Shown here: in pieces, positions 54,035-63,314 of the stretch | How positions within the stretch are numbered: the stretch's first letter is position 1 | How the letters are laid out: every line of letters begins with the position of its first letter | Assembly (NCBI RefSeq): GCF_000003815.2 | Contig: NC_049985.1 | Location: 22,989,862 to 23,053,861, forward strand | Length of the DNA: 64,000 nucleotides | From: Branchiostoma floridae | Taxonomy: Eukaryota; Chordata; Leptocardii; Amphioxiformes; Branchiostomatidae | Direction of reading: 5' to 3' | Position numbers and translations under genes: made by a program | The notes under the pieces: generated by a model | Database searches by the model: none | What the model saw: only the letters and a program-made list of their open reading frames with translations | Told to the model about the DNA's origin: nothing

Positions 54035-57000
54035 GTAAGACATATCTTTAAAACACTTCCTCACAAGCGTAATTATAAGTTTACAATAACAATTAATACG
54101 AGAGGCAAGTCTCCGGGCTCCCTGGATTCGAACCTGCGCCGAATCCGGGTCGCCAGCTCACAAACCAAACGTACTAACTAACCACTATGCTAATTTCTGG
54201 ACCCGTTAGACTTGTTTATTTCGTGGTATTCTTCACTACTATCTTATCTGTTGGATTTAAAAAAAAAGGTTTGTTCCCGAATCTCCAATACTAACAGGGC
54301 TAGCATTGGAACCTCTGAAACACAAGAGGTGAGTAGTAGGGTTTCATGACTCCCAAGATTCGAATGCGGGCTGCAAGCTGACGAACCCAAACATAAACCA
54401 TAAGGCTATCAGGTTCGGACCCGAAAGACTTGTCCGAATGCCTAAAAACTTTGCCATATGCTTAGTAAAGTTGAAGGGTGAGAGGTATTCTTTTTATACC
54501 TAAAAACGACAACATTCAAGAGCAATCAATCCATTCACTGATTCGCACACCACACAACTGGTACGTAACTTGACAACGCACTTAAAGAAGTGCATTGTCT
54601 TCAACTAAAGCAACAGAGAAACAAACTAATTCTTTCATTCATTCAGTCTTGATTATAAGCAACTTCACCGTTCCTAGTGGGCATGTGCATTCTACATATT
54701 ACCTACAGCACATGCGTACTCGGACCCGTGAACGTGTTATTATCTTTAGAATGTTGGTGTCATTATGTGTTAGGGTTTCATTGTCCTGTTAATGTGAACG
54801 TGTCATCATTAGTATCATACTTTATTATTAGAAAATTTCAAGCTTTACTAATTCTGCTAGTATTGGCATGTTGGCGGTGTCAGGAGGTTGATATCGCTGT
54901 TGTTGTTGTTGACGATATGTTTTTGTGTTGATGATGATAATATTTTAACAGTGTTTATAACAGTGACAGGTTTAGATGTATAGAACAGTCTAACGTCACA
55001 TGAATGTTTACCTTTATGATATTCCATTCGGACTGCTCTGTAGATGTATGATTCAATCATGACATCAACAGTGAATACTCCAAATACATCAAGTATGGTA
55101 AAAAGAGTCGCACTATTATATTCGTTCCCATAGGAAATAGGATTCATTGAACACTCCGAATACACAATAAAGTTCATGCGTTTTCATATGGTTCAAGATT
55201 TCGGTCGCACTATTTTTAACTATCTAATTGGTCTCTGTGGTACCGGTGGCGGATGAATACTGTGTTCTGCGACTACAAATCGTTCCTTGAGATGCCCCCT
55301 CCCCGCGTAACATAGACAATAATCCTACAAAAACAAATACCATTCAAATGTGGTTCAAATTTTACGGGGGATGTGCAGTGTTTCTGTAATCATGCACCAT
55401 GCGGCAAATGGGAAGTGTGACTTACCGATTCCTCGATCATAAAATGTCTTTGGTCTTTTGTCTTGTCTTTGTCTGAGCATTCCGTGACTCGAACAGAAAT
55501 GACGTAAAAAAAGGGTCATTGGAATCTACCAACTCCGCTATATGGGTGACTGAACATTTATACGATTAAGAGTTTCAAAAAGAATCTATTCATCAATCAT
55601 TAAGAATTTATTCATCCAACAATAAATAAACTACTATATATACTCTATAAGTGATTGAATAGCTATACCTCGTCGCTTACTTCGTGGTGTTAACATGTAA
55701 CGTATCTAAAATCGGGGCTTTTTTTCATGAATGATAGTGCCCAATCACAATTCCTGATTAGCCAAATTTGTCTAAATATGTACGCTTATCGGACCTTTGA
55801 TACTTGATTAGCCAAATTTGTCTAAAAATATGAGCTCATCTGATAACCATAGAAATGAATTTACTGAATGACGAATGCATAGATCTCAAAGCAGTTATAA
55901 ACAACGAAAGACCTTTTATGTTAATGTATGCCTCAGATGTACTACTACTAATGTCAATCGTATGACATAACAAACATAATAAACAAGCATAATTAATTAT
56001 ACATGAAATTTTCGAAAATATTCAATAATATACAAAATAAACATACATTATGTTTGACAAAAGTACAAAACTAAGCTAAGCTCGTAGAAGCAACTTCTCT
56101 ATAGCTCTGCGTTGCATGTATGAAGAGATGTTAGTATATATTTAAAAAAAAAACTGCGTTTTTTATACGTTTTGTCCAAGCACATCAAAATATCAATATG
56201 CATATAATATTCAGTCACAAACAGTGTAATTATTGCAGACTATTTGGAAGCAGCCGACAGTTGCTACAAGTGTGACGAAGAGGTGGCGAAGTTGCACGAA
56301 AGAATCTCGAACCAAACCCGGGTCATATCTGAGCTGGAGAAGACAGTTGAGACTCTCAGACTCCGACTCGAGGACCTGACGGATCGTGTCAATGGAACAG
56401 AGAATTTCATTGGTGAGTAGAATCTTGTTCTGTTTATTTGTTTGATTATTTTATTTTTTTATTACCAGGTGTACGTGTCAAGACATATCCCCTTATCTTG
56501 GCCTTTTTCAATGTGCCATGGGGGGTAACACCAGACATACATGTGCATAAACATTGAATAAGATTTTTGAAAAGTAGCATCACAAGACAAAATTAACAGT
56601 AACGCATATGCCTGTCAATAAAAATCACAGCAACTTCGGAATAACTAATGCATAATATATTTTTACGACATAAGTAAATAAAAAATGAACAAAAAAAGGT
56701 GAAGACAGCAAATACAGACAAACGAATGGATATGACAAACGTATTTTAATGCGGCACAAAATTATGTCCACATAAGCTCAAAACTAGTTTTATCAACTCC
56801 TGAACTGCATTTCCTGCACTTAAAGAAATTTGACATTGGGGGACATTTTCGCCATGCCGATTTAGAACAGAGGCACCGAAAACATAAATTACATTCATAG
56901 AATTAAAAAAAAAGAACATACACATTTATCTCAATTCTTGACAAACAAGCCAAATACGTCAGCTACAATATGGCGCCATTTGACAAAACTCTTAATGGCT

Positions 57001-58607
57001 ATCCCTAACGCCAAGACGTGTATGTGCTGTCACGAGACATTATTCCAAAATGTCTACAACATTGGAACAGAGCCAAACCAGATATCCGATTCACAGCATA
57101 CATGTATATCATTATGTCATTCCCGCCTTACGTCCTGGCAGGGTGCCCAATGTGTACACATACCAAGACAAACGAACACTCTAGTTGATTACAATACCTC
57201 AAATAGATCGAAATTACTCAAGCAATTAGATATGATTTTGGAAACGGTATCATATCCAGTTGCATGAGTAATTGCTATCTGGCGTATGATGCAACTGGGT
57301 ATGATTTTGGAAACAGTATCATATCCAGTTGCTTGAGCAATTGCTATCTAGCGTATGATGTTTAACCTTCATCGACGGATTATAATACTGTAAATGCATT
57401 TAAGTTCGCGGAGATTTAATGTCGCGTTAGCGGGAAAATGGACTTTTCGCGGTGGTTTTAATGTAGCGGTAGCACCATGCACTGTAGTCTGCATTGAAAA
57501 ATGTTCGCGGTGGTTTTAAATTCGCGGTGAATCGGCCGCCGCGAAAATTACGAACATTAAACCACCGGGAAAGTTTCTGCATTCAAAGTACCTGTTTTGC
57601 AGCCAATCCTGGCACGGCTTTCTACAACTACATGGACGAGGTTGCGCAGGCGTCCTGTTCTGCCCTTGCTAGAACACCTCACTGGGTGTAGGCGGTGCCT
57701 AGAGACTGTCACCATGGTGACGGGATGACGTGTGACCAGGCCTGTGCCTCTGTGGGACAAAGTCTGCTAAGTGAAGTTGGGGGAGGGTGAGTTAGGCAAA
57801 TTATTAACAAATCTAATATTCCAATTTTCAAAAAAATTCCAAGCTTCTTGAAAAAAACAACACAGTTGTTTTCTCTCATCACTTACATTTTTTGACATTC
57901 AATGTAACTTTCTCGATTCAATATCTATGATTTATGCTCATTTGATGGATAAAGTGTTGGAGTGACAAGATATGATGATGATGATGTCATCAATGCTCAA
58001 AATTCAAGATGGCCGCCCATATTAGCTAAACGACGTCATAATGACGTCATATTGTGTGATGATGACTTCAAGATACTTGCCTCGCAACAGTTTTTGCCTT
58101 TTTCATTGTGTTCCTGTTCAAGCCATGTGATATATCAAAGATAACTACTCCTACTATACTGGCTTACGTGTTCACAATTCTACTCCAACACTAAATTTAC
58201 GGGTACATGCAACTAAGCATGATCTGTCAGAGACGGTCAATATTGTAATTGTAACTTTATCCTAAGCTGCATGTGTATTTGAAAATATTTACCGGGCAAT
58301 GTGGTTTATTGACTTCATAGTCATAGTATGACTCCAAAATATTAGCATGACCAATATTTCTTTATTCTCATGATTCGTTCTTTCAAAAATACTTCGCGGG
58401 AACCTTTTACTTTTGCCTCCCTGTCAGATACCCTACAACTTAAAGGTCTACCCGTTATGTTACAGAGACATTCAATGCTTTGATGCCTTCTATGTGGATA
58501 AGACGGACCGTGGCTTGAGCACTTACCACTATCTACAGGACGAGGGGTGTTCCTGGCGACCAGACCATTGTGGTCCAAACTACTGCTGCTGTAGGAGATC
58601 CGACTGA
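53884..58607 (+). CDS. Secreted coiled-coil, Cys-rich protein; broken or alternatively spliced
   Basis: Exons 53884-54034, 56239-56412, 57603-57786 and 58428-58607. I do not recognise the family. Order: signal peptide (MGYCAVFLLALASFAVA), a short linker, an amphipathic heptad segment with two N-glycosylation sequons (NQT, NGT), then a cysteine-rich C-terminus (DC..GDGMTC...C in exon 3; PLCY..IQCF...EGC...HCGPNYCCC in exon 4). This suggests a secreted, perhaps trimeric, disulfide-rich protein. Two problems: an in-frame TAG at 57689-57691, which would end the product at 137 residues, and a phase clash when the good donor at 57787 joins exon 4. A donor GTGTAG at 57686, or GTTGGG at 57776, would be in phase with exon 4; only the first also removes the TAG. 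It may be a null allele, a recent pseudogene, a sequencing error, or a gene with an unusual isoform. Confidence 0.75.
54110..54215 (-). mobile_element. tRNA-like SINE head (second SINE type)
   Basis: On the minus strand, A-box-like TAGCATAGTGGTTAG and B box GGTTCGAATCC at tRNA spacing. It has no intact acceptor stem, and the loop region is oversized, so it is not a tRNA gene. Confidence 0.6.
54345..54440 (-). mobile_element. tRNA-like SINE head, second copy
   Basis: Minus-strand TAGCCTTATGGTTTATG and a degraded B box (gcattcgaatctt), parallel to the copy at 54110. Both are about 240 bp apart in the same orientation. Confidence 0.5.
56239..56412 (+). CDS. Secreted protein exon 2 (coiled coil)
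   Basis: Acceptor tattgcag, donor GTGAGT, 174 nt, phase 1 in and phase 1 out, joining exon 1 as GAC. It encodes DYLEAADSCYKC, then a heptad-rich stretch with Leu/Ile/Val at a/d spacing (VAKLHERI.., VISELEKTVETLRLRLEDL), with NQT and NGT sequons. The charged, Leu-spaced pattern supports an oligomerising coiled coil. Confidence 0.82.
57231..57361. repeat. Tandem duplication, 69-bp unit
   Basis: Copies at 57231 and 57300 share tatgattttggaaac and gtatcatatccagttgc. Confidence 0.9.
57386..57593. mobile_element. TTCGCGG-rich dispersed element next to exon 3
   Basis: Starts tactgtaaatgcatttaag and carries several cgcggtggtttta words, some inverted (aaaccaccgg, ccgcgaaaatt). The right end (ctgcattcaaagta) lies within 10 bp of the exon 3 acceptor. 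Class uncertain. Confidence 0.6.
57603..57786 (+). pseudogene. Secreted protein exon 3, interrupted by TAG
   Basis: Acceptor gttttgcag, donor GTGAGT at 57787. The phase from exon 2 gives ANPGTAFYNYMDEVAQASC, then SALARTPHWV, a TAG at 57689-57691, and in the same frame AVPRDCHHGDGMTC and DQACASVGQSLLSEVGG. Because the same frame stays cysteine-rich after the TAG, a single substitution or a 3-bp insertion is the simplest cause. The exon leaves two bases, but exon 4 needs zero. A G-rich run just before the donor (gttgggggagg) is a likely indel site. Confidence 0.7.
57787..58427 (+). other. Secreted-protein gene intron 3
   Basis: 641 bp. Searched for a small missing exon that would fix the phase; none seen. 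Contains (GAT)n at 57973-57985. Confidence 0.7.
58428..58607 (+). CDS. Secreted protein exon 4 (Cys-rich C-terminus)
   Basis: Acceptor gcctccctgtcag; it reads IPYNLKVYPLCYRDIQCF through HCGPNYCCC and RRSD to a TGA at 58605-58607. It holds seven cysteines including a CCC triplet. It reads in phase 0 only; the other phases have early stops. GPNYCCC-type endings occur in uncharacterised secreted proteins of marine invertebrates as far as I recall, but I cannot name the domain. Confidence 0.78.
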   Translation: MPYNLKVYPLCYRDIQCFDAFYVDKTDRGLSTYHYLQDEGCSWRPDHCGPNYCCCRRSD

Positions 58608-58624
58608 AATACAAGAGCATGCGA

Positions 58625-58800
58625 CCCCCTTTCCACCTGACGACGATCGTGCTGCAACCTTACTACGACCTAAATCCCATTTGTCTAACGTTTGACATAA
58701 TTTCACATAATTTCACACAAAAGTTTGAGTCGAAACACAAGACAAATAAGCATAAAACATTCATTTTTTCTGATATTAATTGCATTCGTTGAACTTTCGG
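58625..58800. mobile_element. MITE of the CCCCCTTTCCACTAGACGG family, copy 4 (left part)
   Basis: ccccctttccacctgacgac opens it and the inner cattcattttttctg segment matches copies 2 and 3. The right terminus is missing. It starts 17 bp after the stop codon of the secreted-protein gene, so it should be transcribed in its 3' UTR. Confidence 0.7.
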
Positions 58801-59074
58801 TCAGATGACTCAGATCTCTCTGTCACAGCAAGGTTACATGCAACGAGGTATGTCTGTCTATCTACAACTTAAAGCAGTTGCTTGTCGTTCAGCAGTAAAA
58901 GAAACAGAGACGCGAAATAGAATCACACCGTTGACCGCTAAACCGTTGATGCAGCGTTTTATCTCAGTGGTATCCAATCTAGTTTTACAGCGCTGATTTG
59001 TTGTAAAGTTTTCCGTGTTGTAACCTTTAGTGTTCTCCGGAGGAATGTAACGATGGGAACCAATCAACTAGCTA

Positions 59075-59080
59075 AATAAA
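59075..59080 (+). terminator. Possible polyadenylation signal of the secreted-protein gene
   Basis: The first clear AATAAA on the plus strand after the stop codon at 58607. Using it would give a 3' UTR of about 480 bases that includes a MITE copy. There is no transcript evidence, so a nearer non-canonical signal is possible. Confidence 0.3.
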
Positions 59081-59233
59081 ACTTCTGCTGATAGTGTGAA
59101 GGTCAAGGCTTTTATTGAATGGACCAGTCAGAAAGTCAGCATTTTATATATGTAGAAAGCACTTTGAAGAAATTGGGACCAACCAATTTTTTCACCGTCA
59201 CGTGTCTCTGGCGTCACGTCCCGGATACAGCGC

Positions 59234-59440
59234 TAGTTCACCTATATCCGTAGGGTAACCTTTATCTGTTCTTTTTAATGACAATGTATTTAGGGGTATC
59301 AAGTCGACAGATGGTGGTTTCAAACTGCAATATTTTGAAAATATCACAATTTAAAACTACCGTCCGTCGACTTGACATCCCTGTATACCCTGTCCCCCAT
59401 CACAACGGATATAGGTTACCCCGTGGATAAAGGTGAACTA
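59234..59440. mobile_element. Palindromic element, copy 1
   Basis: Almost the whole 207 bp is one imperfect palindrome: TAGTTCACC and ATATCCGTAGGGTAACC on the left against GGTTACCCCGTGGAT and GGTGAACTA on the right, with aagtcgacag/cgtcgactt inside. Confidence 0.8.
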
Positions 59441-59534
59441 ACGTTAGCAGTAGACGGTCTATTCTGCTAAATTCTTCAAAGTGCTGTCTATATGAAGTTT
59501 AGGCTTCTTTATAATGTTGTTTAACGCTCAGCCT

Positions 59535-59708
59535 GGTTCTCCTTTATTCGTTAATGGTAACCTGTGTCCGATGTTTTAAAAGGAGGGTTTAAAATTGTAA
59601 AATTTTCAAAATATTTCAGTTTGAACCATCTTCTGTCGACTTGATGTCCCTAATTTCCCTGTTCTATGAAACAATGGATATAGGTTACCCCGCGGATAAT
59701 GGTGAACC
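59535..59708. mobile_element. Palindromic element, copy 2
   Basis: Same family: ggttctcctttatt and ggtaacc on the left, ggttaccccgcggat and ggtgaacc on the right. The left arm is partly deleted. Confidence 0.7.
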
Positions 59709-59907
59709 GGGGTTACTAACACAGATCTACGTTTATGCTTAGATGTATTTCATTAAGATGTACAGATAAACAGTGATCATGTACAAAATATCTTCACAAT
59801 GCAATCTCTGTAACAATTTCATACAAACATTTATGACCATATTTTACGTGTTTTGTTCTCTTCTATATCCTTTTTGTTCCATCATACTGCCCACGGCCGG
59901 GCTCCGG

Positions 59908-59908
59908 T

Positions 59909-59941
<33 letters not shown>
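59908..59941. repeat. (TCAA)n microsatellite
   Basis: About eight perfect units of atca. Confidence 0.95.
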
Positions 59942-59942
<1 letters not shown>

Positions 59943-60626
59943 GTTTTATTCATTAAGGTTCTCGCTGGCAAACTCACATTCACCCGAATTTCGACCTTAT
60001 TACACATGTCAGGCTTTACAAAACACATAAGAATAATAGTCGCATACAAACAATGACTTTTAGATTCCCTTTAACATGTTCATAGCATACTTGATAATTG
60101 ATTAAAATCGACATGTTTGAAAAACAGTACCGAGTTACAAACTGTGTATATAATGTCTTAGTGTAGATGGCACTACTGTGTAACTGTCTTGTTGTAGAAA
60201 CGGATGGCGCAATGAAGGAAGGACTTGCTAAGCCTTTTCGTACGGGCTTTCGTATGAGCTTTTCAAATTGTGACAGGCTAATCATTTGGCTTACAGCAAG
60301 GCTACGGTGTCAGTGTTGCTTACACGTCATTGTTTCTAATTTGTTGTAACAAACAGATTCATTTCAGCCCCATACAAAAGTAAAGCTAGAAAATCTCAAC
60401 CTCTACACGTTATTAAAAACTTGAAAACATGGCTAACATTTGACAATGCCATAAATCGTACAAAGCTGCAGAACATGTATGCCGTAAACTGAAAACGTCA
60501 CCTAGGAAAACGAATACTTATGCCAAAGTAAATGTCAAAGTCAAGGAGGACGATGAAAAATAACATGTACGAGAATGGAGATTCCATTGTTTCGTATAGC
60601 ATACTCTGTCATTTGTTTCGCTATTT

Positions 60627-60632
60627 TTTATT
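60627..60632 (-). terminator. Polyadenylation signal candidate for the GH31 gene
   Basis: AATAAA on the minus strand, about 150 bp past the stop codon, a usual distance for a short 3' UTR. No downstream GU-rich element was checked. Confidence 0.45.
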
Positions 60633-60782
60633 CGTATTGAATGTTTGCATGAGTTTGCCTGAGTTTATCAAGTTGCCAGATGATATCATCCACATAATCG
60701 AATCAACAAAAGGTCTAACTTATGCTTAATTTCTAACTCCAAATCTTAATTTTCAAATACACAATATCATCGTATAACGTTT

Positions 60783-60929
60783 TCACGTCAGTAAAGCACA
60801 GAGGACAGCAAAAACGAACAGCAGCTGCCATCTTGCGGGTATAAGGTGTACTGCAGCTGAAGTGGTCTTGCTCCACCTAATCTCGTGACTGGCAGCCAGG
60901 TCTATATTCATGCCCGTGATGTGAAGTAC
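60783..60929 (-). CDS. GH31 last exon with hydrophobic tail
   Basis: Acceptor CTGTTTCATAG; it encodes VLHITGMNIDLAASHEIRWS, KTTSAAVHLIPAR, then WQLLFVFAVLCALLT and TGA (60783-60785). The first half is the final GH31 strand pair. The second half has small residues, a short spacer and a 15-residue hydrophobic run reaching the C-terminus, as in GPI-anchor signals. No charged cytoplasmic tail follows. Confidence 0.88.
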   Translation of the reverse strand, partial: VLHITGMNIDLAASHEIRWSKTTSAAVHLIPARWQLLFVFAVLCALLT

Positions 60930-63314
60930 CTATGAAACAGAGAAATGTTATTAAAACACTCATTTAACAGTCATTTCCTGCCTTTAACAATAAATGAGCT
61001 GGGAGACTATTTTTCAGGTTGACTGGCTTGTGTCCCGGAGAAATATACCATTGCACGGAGGAACATACCAATTCCTAGATCCCGAGAAATGTATACTTAC
61101 ACAGAGGAACATTCTATTTCCACTAGAAGTTTACCCATTCCCTAGGAATATCCAGATTAGATTGGACAGGGTGTTTTAACCCTATTCAGACCGGGCTTTT
61201 TTGGTCATCCCTGGACGGGGGGGGGGGGGGGTGCTTTTGAGGCCCTCCACTTCTAAGTCCTATAACTCTAACACGACGTGCTGTAGGGCCACCAAATTTT
61301 TAGGACATGATGTCGACATGATATCTTACAAGTATTTGACGTTTGACGTTACGTTGACGTAAGATGACGTAATTATGACGTCATCAATTCGATTATATTG
61401 GCCGGACCCATGAAAAAAGGGTATTCTCAGAAAACTTCGTTATTCTACAAAAATGTAACAACAAGTGCTGATAACAGAATAATAATGTTTATTACGACTT
61501 GCGTTACCAATAGCAACATCAATGACGTCGAAATTACGTCATAAAATGACATCATGCACATCTAAGATATGAGTTGGGCTCCGCCATATTATATCCACCA
61601 CCTTGAATTTTAAGAAATACTTTTTTTTTGCAACAAATAATCACAAAGGGCAATGGAAATAGACTGAATTCATTCATTTAGATGGTTTTTGATGAAAAAA
61701 TACCAGGTAGTTACAAATTTTAAGGGATAATTAGCTTGTTATTCTTGATCTGGCCATACGGTCCGCCATCTTGGATTTTGGGCTGATGACGTCATCAAAT
61801 TAGCATTATTTATGCATATATAATTATGAAAGATATGCTAAATAATGTAAGATTTTATTTATGTAACAAAATAGCAGTAATATAGCAAATATACATTGGT
61901 AGAACCAAAAATAGTGATTTTTGGCAAAACTGCCTGTCAACAAACGGTTGGCAACACGAAAACATAGAATATTTGTCAGCTTGGGTACCATCCTCTCCTT
62001 AACAGGACTCCCTGAATTCGCTGCAATTTTTTAGGGTAGCGAATGCAAGGAGCCCCGGTAGACATAGTATGGTACCAAGGCTAGTATATTTCCCATCGCT
62101 GAAAGTATATTGTAACCAACATCAAACCTCCAGCGACTAACGTGTAAGTTAGTGCAGTGAGAGCTTTGAAATTCATATGAAAGTAAGCCGTGTATAGAGG
62201 AAACGTTTTCCCGTGACATTATATTTCTTTACTATTTTGTGCACGCTTGCCTTAGGAATGAAACTCACGTTTTGCCGATACGTGTATCGGGAGGTGCTCA
62301 CGCCGTTCAGTTTTACCTCCCCCACCGTGCTCTTCAGGCCGAGCACCTTCAAACTGCCGATCGTGGTGGTGCTGTCTGGCTGGTACCCTTTGTGTGTGAC
62401 GATCGTGGTAAAACCGCCCTACACATTTTCAAAATGATATAGAATTAAGTTATGATGTACAAACAAAAAATGCACCACAGGAGATACGTCTGAATTTTCA
62501 AAAGCTATCTTGGAATAAAATTTCTTTAGTTACAAGCAAGGAATTATACGACAGTTTGCGTTTCTGTGACCAGTCGTCTTTGCCAGGGTATTACTGGCTG
62601 GTTCTACTTCACACTGCAGCTAGGAGTCGCTGCTGCATCATCTAAAATGCGGTCCCAAACGCATGTTCAAATATATCGGCAGCCACCGTTTCCAGGGCCT
62701 TTGTGATTGGTTCTACTTCGAACTGCAGGTAGGGGTCGCTGCTGCAGCGTTATAAATACAATCCCAACACATTTCGAAATATATCGTAAAAACAATAATA
62801 ACTCATTAGCAGTGAATACAGATATTTGATACCCAGTCATTTAACAGCCTGGTGAAATGTTTTATTTATGGGTTTAAAATACCTTTTTAGGAAGAAAGAA
62901 AAGTGAGATCATCTTACCGCATTGGCTCTTAACTCCAGCAATAAGTAATCTCCGCTTTCAATAGTGTCTAAATAAGAGAAGAAAACAGACATGCGATGCA
63001 AGGTTCAATTTTAATTTTCTCATAAGTTATTCAGTTAGCAACATAAAAATTTTCTGTGAAGTTTCATTCAAAACTGCTGTATTTTTAGCCTTCTCTTTTC
63101 CGTCGTTACTATTAACTCCATGTACCTCATTGAATAAGGACAGAATATCATGTTTGATGTGAAAAGTTCTTTTAATAAATGGCAAAAAGGATACAAATAT
63201 ATTACAAATTTAATGGCAGATCTACCGGCACTTTCTCCGTCGTCCCAGAACAACCGACCTTCCGCTGACTCGTCATCATTGAGCACTACCAATATCTCAA
63301 ACTTGTTCTGTCGG
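60783..63314 (-). CDS. GH31 alpha-glucosidase (lysosomal/maltase-like), C-terminal exons
   Basis: Minus-strand exons in order: 63226-63314, 62918-62967, 62269-62418, 60783-60929. All junctions are GT..AG and phase-consistent, giving about 144 residues plus stop. GH31 enzymes release glucose from the non-reducing end of alpha-glucans; the Asp nucleophile lies in the (beta/alpha)8 barrel, upstream of this region and outside the window. Seen: RQNKFEILVVLNDDESAEG with RLFWDDGES, the conserved strand and DDG motif of the proximal C-terminal beta domain; the distal domain with GSLKVLGLKSTVGEVKLNGV; then VLHITGMNIDL..EIRWS. The product ends with a hydrophobic run (WQLLFVFAVLCALLT) after small residues TTSAA, which looks like a GPI-anchor signal or a C-terminal membrane anchor. 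GAA, neutral glucosidase and sucrase-isomaltase-type relatives cannot be told apart from this part. Confidence 0.9.
60930..62268 (-). other. GH31 last intron
   Basis: 1339 bp; contains the piggyBac-like copy at 61180. Minus-strand open frames at 62031-62219 have no GH31 similarity and are not needed to keep phase. Confidence 0.85.
61180..61970. mobile_element. piggyBac-like MITE, longest copy, right end lost
   Basis: TTAA at 61176-61179 then CCCTATTCAGACCGGGC. Shares cctataactctaacac and gccaccaaattt with copy 3 and ttggcaacacgaaaac near 61950. The right inverted repeat is absent. Its extra interior, rich in gacgtcat, suggests it is nearer the parental element. Confidence 0.65.
62269..62418 (-). 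CDS. GH31 distal C-terminal domain exon
   Basis: A 150-nt exon, acceptor AAATGTGTAG, donor GTGAGT, phase 0 on both sides. It encodes GGFTTIVTHKGYQPD, TTTIGSLKVLGLKSTVG and EVKLNGVSTSRYTYRQN. The V-L-G and V-x-x-N-G-V patterns are typical of the last beta domain of GH31. It is GC-richer than the flanking introns. Confidence 0.9.
62419..62917 (-). other. GH31 intron with a tandem duplication
   Basis: 499 bp. Two copies of about 108 bp (near 62585 and 62692) share ggttctacttc and ggtcgctgctgca-type words. No exon. Confidence 0.75.
62918..62967 (-). CDS. GH31 small exon
   Basis: A 50-nt exon, acceptor CTTATTTAG, donor GTAAGA. It encodes DTIESGDYLLLELRANA, the beta strand following DDGES. Its two leading bases complete the codon left open by the previous exon, and it ends at phase 0. 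Its size and its fit to both neighbours support it. Confidence 0.85.
62968..63225 (-). other. GH31 intron
   Basis: 258 bp, donor GTAGAT to acceptor TTATTTAG, AT-rich, no repeat recognised. Confidence 0.85.
63226..63314 (-). CDS. GH31 exon with DDGES motif
   Basis: An 89-nt exon, acceptor TTAATTTTCAG, donor GTAGAT. It encodes RQNKFEILVVLNDDESAEG then RLFWDDGESA. RQN and FWDDGES match the segment after the catalytic barrel in GH31 enzymes. It needs two bases from an upstream exon that is not found between 63315 and 64000, so the gene continues right of the window. Confidence 0.9.

Larger units (their letters stand above)
54035..56238 (+). other. Secreted-protein gene intron 1
   Basis: 2.2 kb, GTAAGA to tattgcag. 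Contains two tRNA-like SINE heads and a 51-bp direct repeat at 55753-55850 (gattagccaaatttgtctaaa twice). Otherwise AT-rich. Confidence 0.8.
56413..57602 (+). other. Secreted-protein gene intron 2
   Basis: 1.2 kb, GTGAGT to gttttgcag. AT-rich on the left; tandem repeat and a repeat element on the right. Confidence 0.8.
58608..60782. other. Intergenic region between convergent genes
   Basis: Holds the MITE copy at 58625, two palindromic elements (59234, 59535) and a (TCAA)n tract. No gene recognised in 59720-60780. Confidence 0.75.

Noticed and set aside
57973-57985. Possible short regulatory repeat (GATGATGAT)
   Set aside because: Simple trinucleotide repeat in an intron; nothing else supports a role.
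62031-62219. Minus-strand frame as a further GH31 exon
   Set aside because: No GH31 similarity, and the exon at 60783-60929 joins 62269-62418 in phase without it.
62213-62442. Plus-strand frames of 67-74 codons
   Set aside because: Antisense to the 150-nt GH31 exon, whose minus-strand reading has family similarity and proper splice sites.
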